A stretch of DNA of 64,000 nucleotides from Bacillota bacterium (GTDB lineage Bacteria; Bacillota; Clostridia; Lachnospirales; Lachnospiraceae). The notes under the pieces are model-generated. The model made no database searches and had not been told where the DNA came from. It worked only from the letters and a program-made list of their open reading frames with translations. Of this stretch, positions 44,217 through 52,703 are shown piece by piece. Every line of letters begins with the position of its first letter. Within the stretch, counting starts at the first letter, position 1. Position numbers and translations under genes: made by a program. The DNA lies in contig JAEZLZ010000090.1 of the NCBI GenBank assembly GCA_023415055.1, positions 41,360-105,359 of the forward strand, written 5' to 3'.

Positions 44217-46499
44217 CTATATTAGTCCTTCCTCTTTGAACCGCTCAAAGAGGATGTGAGGTGTCATAGGGATATGATTCACTGCAACACCGGTTGCATT
44301 TAAGATTGCATTTCGAATCGCCGGCGCAACGGGGCATGCCGGCGGCTCACCCAACGCCTTGGTTCCGAAAGCACTGGTAGGTTCATAATTTTCAACAAAC
44401 TGAGCTTCCAGATGCGGGTGGTCCATAAAGGTGGATAATTTGTAATCCAGCAGATTATCATTCAATGTCTTACCTGTCTTCGGATCAAAGAGCAGTTGTT
44501 CGGCTAATGCATACCCGATTCCCATACTCATACCGCCATGTACCTGAGCTTCTGCCAGAGCAGGGTTGATCAACTTTCCTGCATCATGGACATTGATGAT
44601 GTCAAGGAGCTTAACCTTGCATAACGGGATATCCACCTCAACCTCGGCGAAACAGCAACCGAAGGAGTAGGCATTGCTCTTAATCTGATAGGTACTTTCT
44701 GAAGTTAAATGCTCACTGTGACTTAAGCTGTACAATGCTTCTGTAGCGAGATCACTTAAGGTAATCATGACACGCCCATCGCTCTTTCGAATGATTTCAC
44801 CGTCTACCAGGTCAAGCTCAAAAGCAGGCATTCTTGTTAATTCATATGCATATTTGAAGATCCGCTCCCGAAGGAGGAGTGCTGTCTGTTTGATTGCAAA
44901 ACCTCCGACATAGGTCTGTCTAGAAGCATAGGCACTGGTGCCAAAGGGTGTCACATCCGTATCCTGTGTTGAAATAATATGCACCTTATCAAGCGGAATC
45001 CCTATCGCATCCGCAGTCATCTGAGTAAAGGCGGTATCAGCACCCTGTCCGATCTCCGTCTCAGGCAGCTGAACCTGAACCGAGCCATCCTGATTCAGTA
45101 CCATACGGCAGGAAGATGTCTCCAGACTGATCGGCCATACCGCTGTATTGTACCAGAACACGGAACAGCCCACGCCCTTACGGATCGGTCCGGTCTGGTT
45201 TTGATATTCTTTGAATTTTCGGTCGAAGTCTATATACTTTTTACCTTTATCTAAGCACTGATTAAAGCTGTCAAAGTAGTTTTCATTCTTTGAAAATGCA
45301 TCCACATAACCGACCGGCATCAGAGTCTTACGACGATATTCTACCGGATCAAGTCCCAATGCGCGTGCAATATCCTCGGTGTGTGATTCCGCTGCAAACA
45401 TTGCCTGCGGTATTCCATAGCCACGCATCGCACCGGCTACTGGACGATTAGTGAATACTGTGTAGGAATCGCACTCCATATTATCGCAGGGATATAATTG
45501 AGGAATTGCATTCATTCCTTTAGCGGCAATTCCATGTCCATGGGAAGCATAAGCTCCCTGATTGGAATAGCATTCCAGTTTTCTAGCTGCAATGGAACCA
45601 TCCGGACGAACCCAGCTGGTGACATGGTAACGGATCGCATGGCGAACACGGTTGCATACAAAGGTCTCTTCTCTGGTAACATCTATCTTAACAGGACGTC
45701 CACCTACTTGTGTCGTAAGATATGCACATAGAGGCTCATACAGTGAATCCTGTTTATTACCGAATCCACCACCGATATACGGCTTAATAATCCGGACGTC
45801 ACCCCAAGAGATACCCAAGGCTTGACCAACGATACGGCGGACAATGTGAGGAATCTGTGTTGAAGAAACTACAGTAATACGTTTGCCTTCCATACTTGCA
45901 TAACAAATATGATTTTCAATATGACAATGTTGAACGGTTGGTGTTTCGTACCATGCGTCAAATTTAATCAGGCCGGCCTCTTTCACTGCCTCCTCATAAT
46001 TACCTTTGCGGATCGACGAATGAGCAAGAATATTATTCGGATAAGCATCATGCAGCTGTGGAGCATCCGGTTTCATCGCTTCCTGTACATCAAGGACAAA
46101 GGGATATTCTTCATATTCCACTTTAATCGCTTCCAATGCCTGCTTCGCTGCTACTTCTGTCTCAGCGATTACTGCTGCAATATCATCCCCGTAGAAACGG
46201 ATCCGCTCCGTAAGCAGAAGTCTATCTTGTACATCCTGATGAGCGGGATCGGTGGACCAGGGATGTCCTGCGGTCGGGAAGTAAAACTTAGGTACATCAA
46301 AACAGGTTACAATCTTAACCACTCCTGTTACTTTCAAGGCCTCTGAAACATCAATGGATTTCACTATACCATTTGCAATTGTCGAATGTAAAATCTTCGC
46401 AATATATGCATTCTTGTCACAAAGATCATCGGTGTATTTCGCCCTTCCGATTACTTTGTCCAAGGCATCTACACGCGGAACACTTTTACCGACTGTCAT
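44217..46499 (-). CDS. xdhA: Molybdenum-binding subunit of xanthine-dehydrogenase-type hydroxylase
   Basis: The catalytic subunit, 760 residues, binding molybdopterin cytosine-type cofactor. The N-terminal hammerhead domain (VGKSVPRVDALDKVIGRAKYTDD) precedes the cofactor domain with GGGFGNKQD, AMRGYGIPQ, ETEIGQGADTA and the active-site glutamate in GTKALGEPPACPVAPAI. Typical of XDH, nicotinate and related dehydrogenases; no residue visible here decides the substrate, and selenium dependence cannot be told. A promoter with an AGATCA/TGATCT palindrome is upstream. First gene of the operon; no maturation (XdhC-like) or Mo-cofactor genes in the window. Confidence 0.9.
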   Translation of the reverse strand: MTVGKSVPRVDALDKVIGRAKYTDDLCDKNAYIAKILHSTIANGIVKSIDVSEALKVTGVVKIVTCFDVPKFYFPTAGHPWSTDPAHQDVQDRLLLTERIRFYGDDIAAVIAETEVAAKQALEAIKVEYEEYPFVLDVQEAMKPDAPQLHDAYPNNILAHSSIRKGNYEEAVKEAGLIKFDAWYETPTVQHCHIENHICYASMEGKRITVVSSTQIPHIVRRIVGQALGISWGDVRIIKPYIGGGFGNKQDSLYEPLCAYLTTQVGGRPVKIDVTREETFVCNRVRHAIRYHVTSWVRPDGSIAARKLECYSNQGAYASHGHGIAAKGMNAIPQLYPCDNMECDSYTVFTNRPVAGAMRGYGIPQAMFAAESHTEDIARALGLDPVEYRRKTLMPVGYVDAFSKNENYFDSFNQCLDKGKKYIDFDRKFKEYQNQTGPIRKGVGCSVFWYNTAVWPISLETSSCRMVLNQDGSVQVQLPETEIGQGADTAFTQMTADAIGIPLDKVHIISTQDTDVTPFGTSAYASRQTYVGGFAIKQTALLLRERIFKYAYELTRMPAFELDLVDGEIIRKSDGRVMITLSDLATEALYSLSHSEHLTSESTYQIKSNAYSFGCCFAEVEVDIPLCKVKLLDIINVHDAGKLINPALAEAQVHGGMSMGIGYALAEQLLFDPKTGKTLNDNLLDYKLSTFMDHPHLEAQFVENYEPTSAFGTKALGEPPACPVAPAIRNAILNATGVAVNHIPMTPHILFERFKEEGLI

Positions 46500-46560
46500 T
46501 TTGGCAACCTCCTTTTATATTGAAAAAACTATATTATTGCTAAACATTTCCTTGTATCTT

Positions 46561-46601
46561 AGATCATTTAATCTAATTTGATCTTGAATTATATTATAGC
46601 A
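46561..46601 (-). promoter_or_regulatory. Promoter and palindromic operator of the xdh operon
   Basis: Minus strand extended -10 TGCTATAAT (46601-46593). Just downstream, AGATCA and TGATCT (46561-46566 and 46579-46584) form an inverted repeat 12 bases apart over the predicted start, a position fit for a repressor. Confidence 0.55.
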
Positions 46602-46696
46602 CAAAAGGATAAGAAAATGAATGATTTATTTGTGTAATTTATATAAAATATTAGCTCAGCTAATAAATGTTGAATTTTACCTCAATCTACAAACAA

Positions 46697-46739
46697 TTAC
46701 AGCCGGAATCGGGAGGTCAAACCCTTCTTCCGGCTGTAA
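46697..46739. terminator. Terminator after jetC
   Basis: A perfect 12-bp stem TTACAGCCGGAA (46697-46708) / TTCCGGCTGTAA (46728-46739). It lies 22 bases past the jetC stop and separates the jet and xdh units. Confidence 0.75.
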
Positions 46740-46760
46740 AAGCTATATATCCAACATTGA

Positions 46761-49700
46761 TTATTCTATAGAATACGTATCGTCTTTTTCCTGCGTATTC
46801 ATTAATTCCACAAATTCTCTTTTCTCAAATTCCTGTACAGAGATACGGTTCTTGTTCGGATTTGCAAAGACAAAGGTCTTATCGACATTATCCACGTAAT
46901 TCTGAATCTTGTCGTTCGTGGCACTGATAATAGCCTGAAAACCAAGCTTACGGATCAAACCGATGCAGCTGCCGACCTTCTCTGCATCCATTTTCGAGAA
47001 GGCTTCGTCAAGAACAACCAATCTCGGGGTCGGCCTTCTGCGTATATTTGTCTTCTGATTGATACGATATACCTGAGCAAAGCTTGCCAGAAGAGCAACG
47101 TACAAGGGATTCTGTCCCTCTCCTCCTGAGTTCTTTGACAGCATCCGGCTCAGTCTCATCGGCGGCATACCCTCTACCAGCTGTTCCATATCGAAGGAGA
47201 GATAGGTGCGGTAATCCGCATATTTCTCCATATTTGCCCGTGCTTCCTCCAGGGTCTTGGTATCGCTGTTCTCCGGAGGTAGGAATAGCTCGATTAACTC
47301 ATTGATCAACTCACTATAATCCTTCTCATGCTGCATGCTGAACATATCCATCTGATGATCCAGATTACCGGTCAGTTGATGGGGGTTAATCTCCAGATTC
47401 TCATCCAAGAACATTTCATAGAATTTACCGTCCTCACCACGATTTTTCGTGATAATGAAGCGGTATTTATCCTTACCGAAGTCCATCTGAGCAAGAATAC
47501 GGTTCAATTCATCCTTTTGCTGCATTACCTCCTTGATCGCGTCGCGAATCTTATAGATAAAATCTGTCTTGAAGTGGTAGATTGCCTGCAACGCCTGCTC
47601 ATTTGCCTTCTTAGTAAAATCATTCAGTTTATCACTGCTTAGGTTATCAAGCAGCTGGTCATATTCCTTATTCTCTTTGTCCGTCAGTGAGAAGCCCCGG
47701 TATGCATATACCGCATGATATTGTTCCCGTTTCTTTAGTACCTTGACAAACTCCTCCTCTAACTGTCTCTCATATTGCTGCTTTTGACTTAGAATCTCAC
47801 TTCGTAGTCTGTCCGTACCCTTATTCTCCTGATTTTTCAGGTAAGTCTGATAAGCCTCTTCCTGTTTCGAATCAAATCGGTAATTTTTCTGACGTTCTGA
47901 TAGTTCTTCATTTAGCGCAACCAACTCCTGTGCATAATCAGAAAGACTGCTTTCCTTGGCTAATAACGCTACATTTGCCTTTTCCTTCTGTTTGCTCTTC
48001 GCATCAATCGCCTGCTCGATCAGCAGTTTTTTCGCCTTCCATTCGTCCACATTAAGCTGTTTTAATTCTGAAATCTTACGTAAGTAATCTTCCTTTTGGG
48101 CTTCCTTCTCCTTAATTTGCTGCATCTCACTTAGCTTGTTTTCATAGAAATCCACATCATTTTGAAGATATTCATAGGTTAGCAGCTCCTCTACCTTCCT
48201 TAGCTCCTGATCCAGGGGCTCCTTCTGAGTTTTCAGCTCCTCCATTGCAAGCTCCAGACGACTCAATCTGAGATCAATTGCACTACGGCCAACATAAGCC
48301 TCCTCTGTGTAATTACGGGGATTAATATGTTGCAGCTTATAGCCATGATAGAGGATACAGTCCGGAGTAATTCCGCTTCGGTTCCCGCGAAGCTCCTCGA
48401 TTGTATTACACTTGATTACCGAGCCCATGAGATAGCCGAGATAAGCCTTAAGGTAGTTAAGCGGAGAATCTACCTCCTCTGCCAAGGAATTCGGGCTGAT
48501 TGGCTTAGTATCCTTCATCGCTTTCTCAGTATCTATGACGGCCACCTTATAGTAACGTTTCGAGTCTAGTCTTTGATATAGTTCCAGGGCCTGCTTGGCA
48601 TATTCCGGTGCTACGATCAGATTCAATTTATTATTCCCCAGATAGCCTTCGACCGCATTGCGCCAAACCTCATTCTTTATCTCGATCACATCGGCGAGAA
48701 TATCAACTCTTACCGGGATCTCATAAAGCTGTTCCAATTCTCTCGTAATATAGTCCTTAACCTCCAGGATATAGGGAGGATATGCTTTCTGACCGCCTTT
48801 TAGGATATTCATCTGCTTCGTAAGCTCACCGGCTTTGGCGGAGAGTTCACTGACTTTGCTAAGGAGCTCTCCTTTCCTTTTCTCAAGTTCTTTGCGAAGT
48901 CTAGCTAAGGAAAGCTTAACCTCTTCCAGCTCCTTAGAATCTGCCTGGTAGCTTTGCATGCGCAAAATTCCTGCCCTGACCGTCTCCTCCGGATAATCGG
49001 TCGTGAGCCATCGCCCCAGTGCATCGGTGATTTTATTATAGGATGCCTTGCTTCGATAGAGAAGCTCCAGCATCTGATTCAAGCTGACAAGCTCCGCTTC
49101 CAAATGCTCATAACCGCAATTCTGAATCGCAAAGGCTACCTCATCCCTTTGTTCCTGAAGTCCTGTGAGCTCCTCCGTAAGTCTCTTCACAGACTCATTA
49201 AGTAAACTAATATCCTCTTGATTCTGTATCTGCATAAGCTGAAGCTTCTCCAGTCTTCCTTCAACAGCCCGGAGCTCCAACTTATTCAAATTATATTGAA
49301 GCTGCTCAATCTGTGCTGAAAATACTTCATAGCGGTTGTACTGCTGGCGGATATCCGATAGCAGCGAAATCTCACTCCTCGTATCCTCCAGTCTTCTCTT
49401 TAGTCTGGTATACTGTGCCACACTGTCCTGCATGTCCTCCATATGGATATCATTTTCTGTACAGATGTAGTTCTTGACAAAGTCCTCCAGTTTCATATCC
49501 ATCTTAAAAGGGATCGCCTTCTTAAATAACGCAGGGAAATGCTTCGGATGCAGTCCACCGAAAAAATTCGTGTACAGTTCGTTACGGAATTTTTCGTTCG
49601 TACGGCTGAAATAATATTCCTCTTTATTATAATTACTCTCTATGTAGTCCTTCAACTCGTTGATCGAGAATACCTTTTCTCCGTCGCGGTAGCGATTTAC

Positions 49701-50123
49701 TGCCAGCTCACCTGTATGCCAGAAGAATAATCTGCCGACATCATTGACACTGACATCCACATCAAAGATCACTCCGACACATTGACATTTCTGCGTCTCG
49801 GTATCCTTTAGTTCCAATACGATGGTGGTGGAAAAATTCTTGTTTCTTAGATAACTGATCTCGTTATTCTCCTGAACCACCTTCATTCCTCGAAGATATT
49901 CAATCAAGGTACGGTCAGAATCCTCCTTTGCTGCCTTGTTAAAGAAGCCGCGTCCATTACTGTCCGCATATAATACAATCTGTAAGGCATCTAAGACTGT
50001 GGATTTACCGCTTCCGGAATGTCCGGTAAAGAAATTAATCTCATCATGAAAGGATAACACCTTTTCATTAATATAATGCCAATTATTCAGACACATCTTC
50101 GTAATTGCTTGATATCTGTCCAT
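46761..50123 (-). CDS. jetC: JetC: SMC/MukB-like ATPase of a Wadjet-type condensin
   Basis: The motor of a JetABC complex, 1120 residues. The Walker A motif GHSGSGKST is at residues 34-42, the ABC signature SGGEGQ near 1000 and the Walker B stretch RLVVLDEAFSKMD near 1035. Long coiled coils (about 250-410 and 600-830) flank a hinge at about 430-580. JetC proteins extrude DNA loops and, in defence systems, trap circular plasmids that JetD then cuts. Translation overlaps jetB by 41 bases, and the ATG at 50123 follows AGGAGG at nine bases inside jetB. No jetD gene lies downstream; the terminator and the xdh operon come next. Confidence 0.92.
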   Translation of the reverse strand: MDRYQAITKMCLNNWHYINEKVLSFHDEINFFTGHSGSGKSTVLDALQIVLYADSNGRGFFNKAAKEDSDRTLIEYLRGMKVVQENNEISYLRNKNFSTTIVLELKDTETQKCQCVGVIFDVDVSVNDVGRLFFWHTGELAVNRYRDGEKVFSINELKDYIESNYNKEEYYFSRTNEKFRNELYTNFFGGLHPKHFPALFKKAIPFKMDMKLEDFVKNYICTENDIHMEDMQDSVAQYTRLKRRLEDTRSEISLLSDIRQQYNRYEVFSAQIEQLQYNLNKLELRAVEGRLEKLQLMQIQNQEDISLLNESVKRLTEELTGLQEQRDEVAFAIQNCGYEHLEAELVSLNQMLELLYRSKASYNKITDALGRWLTTDYPEETVRAGILRMQSYQADSKELEEVKLSLARLRKELEKRKGELLSKVSELSAKAGELTKQMNILKGGQKAYPPYILEVKDYITRELEQLYEIPVRVDILADVIEIKNEVWRNAVEGYLGNNKLNLIVAPEYAKQALELYQRLDSKRYYKVAVIDTEKAMKDTKPISPNSLAEEVDSPLNYLKAYLGYLMGSVIKCNTIEELRGNRSGITPDCILYHGYKLQHINPRNYTEEAYVGRSAIDLRLSRLELAMEELKTQKEPLDQELRKVEELLTYEYLQNDVDFYENKLSEMQQIKEKEAQKEDYLRKISELKQLNVDEWKAKKLLIEQAIDAKSKQKEKANVALLAKESSLSDYAQELVALNEELSERQKNYRFDSKQEEAYQTYLKNQENKGTDRLRSEILSQKQQYERQLEEEFVKVLKKREQYHAVYAYRGFSLTDKENKEYDQLLDNLSSDKLNDFTKKANEQALQAIYHFKTDFIYKIRDAIKEVMQQKDELNRILAQMDFGKDKYRFIITKNRGEDGKFYEMFLDENLEINPHQLTGNLDHQMDMFSMQHEKDYSELINELIELFLPPENSDTKTLEEARANMEKYADYRTYLSFDMEQLVEGMPPMRLSRMLSKNSGGEGQNPLYVALLASFAQVYRINQKTNIRRRPTPRLVVLDEAFSKMDAEKVGSCIGLIRKLGFQAIISATNDKIQNYVDNVDKTFVFANPNKNRISVQEFEKREFVELMNTQEKDDTYSIE

Positions 50124-50730
50124 CCCAGTTCACCTCCTCTTCCTCCTGATACTGCTCGATGATCGCTGAGATTGATTGGCTGTCCAGCAGGAGATTAATT
50201 GTCGGGTAAATGATAAATCTTGTTTCTCCGTCAAGCTCTCCCATCTCATCGGTAATCTCAATCACCTGATATTTCTTCAGGGCAGCAATCGTTTTCTTTA
50301 ACTCCGTCGGTGAGATTGATCTGCTGTTCCATAATCGAAACAGTTGTATCTTATCGTATACCTCATTCAAGGAGGTATATACATGAATGGAGCTCGATGC
50401 TGTATTCATCTGCTCGTCGAAGATCAGCTTCAGAATCAGCAGGAAGATGGTCGTCAACCTGCTTAGCTTGTCACCTTGCAGATTCTGTGTCACGATCTGC
50501 ATAATTCCGTAGTGTCTGTTTTCAATCAGATCGATATCTGCTATCCTAAAATACTCCTTCAAAAAGTCCAGATGTCTCTCACAGGTTCGATACATTCGAT
50601 TCGGTAAATAGCGTTCGGTCTTTTTGTCATATCTGCGTTCCAGAATAAAGGTCTGGTGATATAATGTCTTGATTACTTCTCTTAACTCATCTTTTTCCTC
50701 ATCCAATAGTTCATTATAATAAGGGAACAT
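50083..50730 (-). CDS. jetB: JetB: DUF4194 accessory subunit (MukE-like)
   Basis: A 215-residue protein of the DUF4194 group, the MukE/MksE-like partner in Wadjet complexes, a winged-helix protein that bridges the kleisin JetA. The start MFPYYNELLDEEKDELREVI and the segment LQGDKLSRLTTIFLLILKL are typical. The acidic C-terminus (EQYQEEEEVNWD) contains the jetC ribosome site. ATG at 50730 after GGAGGAAAGG. Between jetA (34-base gap) and jetC (41-base overlap). The assignment relies on family memory and the strict gene order. Confidence 0.88.
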   Translation of the reverse strand: MFPYYNELLDEEKDELREVIKTLYHQTFILERRYDKKTERYLPNRMYRTCERHLDFLKEYFRIADIDLIENRHYGIMQIVTQNLQGDKLSRLTTIFLLILKLIFDEQMNTASSSIHVYTSLNEVYDKIQLFRLWNSRSISPTELKKTIAALKKYQVIEITDEMGELDGETRFIIYPTINLLLDSQSISAIIEQYQEEEEVNWDGQISSNYEDVSE

Positions 50731-50764
50731 AGGTATCCTTTCCTCCTCGGTATTACAGGCTAAG

Positions 50765-52186
50765 TCATTTCACTGTCTCAACAGTTATCTTTTCTGCTTC
50801 TCTCTCCTCCGCCTTACTGCTGTTCTTCTCAAAGATCAGCTCCGGATAGGTATATCTTCCGTTCGTGATAACCTGTCGTTCTCCGGGAACGACATGGAAG
50901 GGACTGGTTCTTCGAAGGCTATAGTCATATGCTAATATCAAAAGCTCAAATTCCTCATCATTACTTATTGCATGCTCTTTTGTTAGATAACGACCATCCG
51001 ACATACGATTTAGGATAAAATCTTCAATCTGTGTCTTACTATACCGATGCTTGTTTTGATTAATGCGAAGAATATCCTCTTTATTCAGCTCTTCCTCCGT
51101 CTCCTCCTCTACCTCCACGGTATCCTCGAACTGCTTTCTCTTTCCCCTCTTCTTATAGAAGGAATCATTCGTGATCACGGTAGGATCATTTAGAAGGATT
51201 GTTGATGCTACCTGTGGTATCAGTCTGTTTCCTCCTCCACCCGACATCAGATTCAGGAGCGCAATGACATTTCCCTGCATGCTGTCATCGTTGCTTAATA
51301 AATATTCCAGACGGCTTACCGTAGCTTTAATATACTTACTGTGCTCAATATCAATATGGGAGATGCGTTTCTCCATATTGATAATTCCACGGTCTATCTC
51401 ATCTAAGAGCCTTGCATACTCCTCTTCAATCTCCTCTTCCAGCCTGCCTTCTGCCAAAAGCTTATGCTTTAGAAGTGCGAGTCGGCTCTCATCCTCCCCA
51501 ATCTCCCGCAGAAGCTTCTTGATATCATTTTTATATATATAAAAGTTATCACTTGTCTTAAGCAAGGTATACTTGCGATTCACAATGGTCTCCACATATC
51601 CGTTCAGATGCTCCAGGAGAAGATCCTCATAATTGTCCTTCTCTAAAAGCGCACCAAAAAATTGATCCATATTGTGAAGCATGTCCTGAAGAGATCGATT
51701 CAACCTCGTTGTATTAATCATCGCAGCCCGAAGGAGCTCCAAGCCTGCCTTTGTGTCATGATAAAAAGAATAAATGCTGGTATAGACATTCTGTATGTAT
51801 AAATCCTGATCCGCGGTATCCGGATTGCTCAGCTTCTTTATCGTCTCAATCATTGTTGAGGAATAATCCGGAATAATGATATTCGTCTTAAAGGTGCTGT
51901 AATCCTCAACCCTCTTAAGCCAGGAGAAGCGAATCAGTCGGTTCAATATCTTTGTTGCCATCGGCTCCATACGATCCGTATCCAGTTCTTCATCATCAGC
52001 CGAGATATCTACGATCCGGTCACTAAAATGCTCAGCGATCAGCTGAATACAGGTTTCCTTCGTCAGAAAATAATCATTGTACAGGTATTCATCATAAATT
52101 GCCAGAAGCGCTTCCATATAGATATAACGGTTTCTTGAACTGAACACAGTCCAAAAATTTTGTGGTAGTTGATAGATTGCTTTCAT
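50765..52186 (-). CDS. jetA: JetA: kleisin-type subunit of Wadjet family
   Basis: A 473-residue protein resembling the JetA (DUF5716) family, the kleisin-like subunit that links JetC heads. Starts MKAIYQLPQNFWTVFSSRNR, followed by a winged-helix-like domain and long helices (about 195-300) with a central acidic-basic segment (KKRGKRKQFEDTVEVEEETE). ATG at 52186 follows AAGGAG at five bases. First gene of the operon, with its own promoter 48 bases upstream. It is divergent from the sodium-pump genes. A role in plasmid defence is doubtful without JetD; a chromosome role is the alternative. Confidence 0.87.
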   Translation of the reverse strand: MKAIYQLPQNFWTVFSSRNRYIYMEALLAIYDEYLYNDYFLTKETCIQLIAEHFSDRIVDISADDEELDTDRMEPMATKILNRLIRFSWLKRVEDYSTFKTNIIIPDYSSTMIETIKKLSNPDTADQDLYIQNVYTSIYSFYHDTKAGLELLRAAMINTTRLNRSLQDMLHNMDQFFGALLEKDNYEDLLLEHLNGYVETIVNRKYTLLKTSDNFYIYKNDIKKLLREIGEDESRLALLKHKLLAEGRLEEEIEEEYARLLDEIDRGIINMEKRISHIDIEHSKYIKATVSRLEYLLSNDDSMQGNVIALLNLMSGGGGNRLIPQVASTILLNDPTVITNDSFYKKRGKRKQFEDTVEVEEETEEELNKEDILRINQNKHRYSKTQIEDFILNRMSDGRYLTKEHAISNDEEFELLILAYDYSLRRTSPFHVVPGERQVITNGRYTYPELIFEKNSSKAEEREAEKITVETVK

Positions 52187-52233
52187 CTTGTCTCCTTGTA
52201 GCTTCCTGACTTCTCTTTTATTTACATCACTCT

Positions 52234-52263
52234 ATTGTATCATTTTTTGTGGATAAGAAGCAA
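52234..52263 (-). promoter_or_regulatory. Promoter of the jetABC operon
   Basis: Minus strand TTGCTT (52263-52258), 18 bases, TACAAT (52239-52234) with an extended TG one base before. Confidence 0.6.
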
Positions 52264-52333
52264 TGTTTGATTTAATGATCTTTATCAATCCCACTTTATT
52301 TTTGCAAAAATAATGGCTAAACATAAATGATAT

Positions 52334-52362
52334 TTGACTTTTTCACCTTATTATGTTATTAT
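52334..52362 (+). promoter_or_regulatory. Promoter of the oadG-oadB unit
   Basis: TTGACT (52334-52339), 17 bases, TATTAT (52357-52362), with TG at 52354-52355 as an extended -10. The leader to oadG is about 130 bases. Confidence 0.65.
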
Positions 52363-52419
52363 TTTAACAATTCCGGTTGGCAGTTTTATGAACTGTTTCA
52401 AGTTTTGAGCTTATAGGGT

Positions 52420-52449
52420 GGAGAGCTTCTTGTTTAGTTCTCCTTTTTT
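52420..52449 (+). terminator. Attenuator-like hairpin in the oad leader
   Basis: GGAGA (52420-52424) pairs with TCTCC (52439-52443), then six T residues. A second small hairpin CAGTT/AACTG lies at 52381-52395. The stem is only five pairs, so a premature terminator is possible rather than sure. Confidence 0.45.
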
Positions 52450-52499
52450 CATACCCAAAACTTGTTGACCCAGATCTATTGATGAAAGGGGTGAGCTAT

Positions 52500-52646
52500 A
52501 TGCAGATTTCTGAAAGTATCCTTGTAGCGTTTTTTTGTATGGCTGTGGTATTCGCCGTACTGGGTGCACTATGGGCAATTATCCGTATTTTCTCTTCCGT
52601 CATTTGCACGGTTGAGCGTAAGTATGGTAAAAAATCTACAGAATAA
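52500..52646 (+). CDS. OadG-type small subunit of sodium-pump decarboxylase
   Basis: A 48-residue membrane protein too short for most gene callers. It reads MQISESILVAFFCMAVVFAV then LGALWAIIRIFSSVI, one hydrophobic helix at about 7-30, followed by a charged end (ERKYGKKSTE). This is the pattern of the gamma (OadG) subunits that hold the sodium-translocating decarboxylase together. ATG at 52500 after GGGGTGAG. It lies 57 bases before the beta subunit. The assignment rests on the helix type and the neighbour. Confidence 0.72.
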   Translation: MQISESILVAFFCMAVVFAVLGALWAIIRIFSSVICTVERKYGKKSTE

Positions 52647-52703
52647 ATTCTTTGTAGGTAGAATTATTATGAATTAATGTAATGAAATAAGGAGGAAATG
52701 AGA

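Noticed and set aside
46761..52186. Complete Wadjet defence system
   Set aside because: No JetD gene is adjacent, so a complete plasmid-defence system cannot be claimed from this window.
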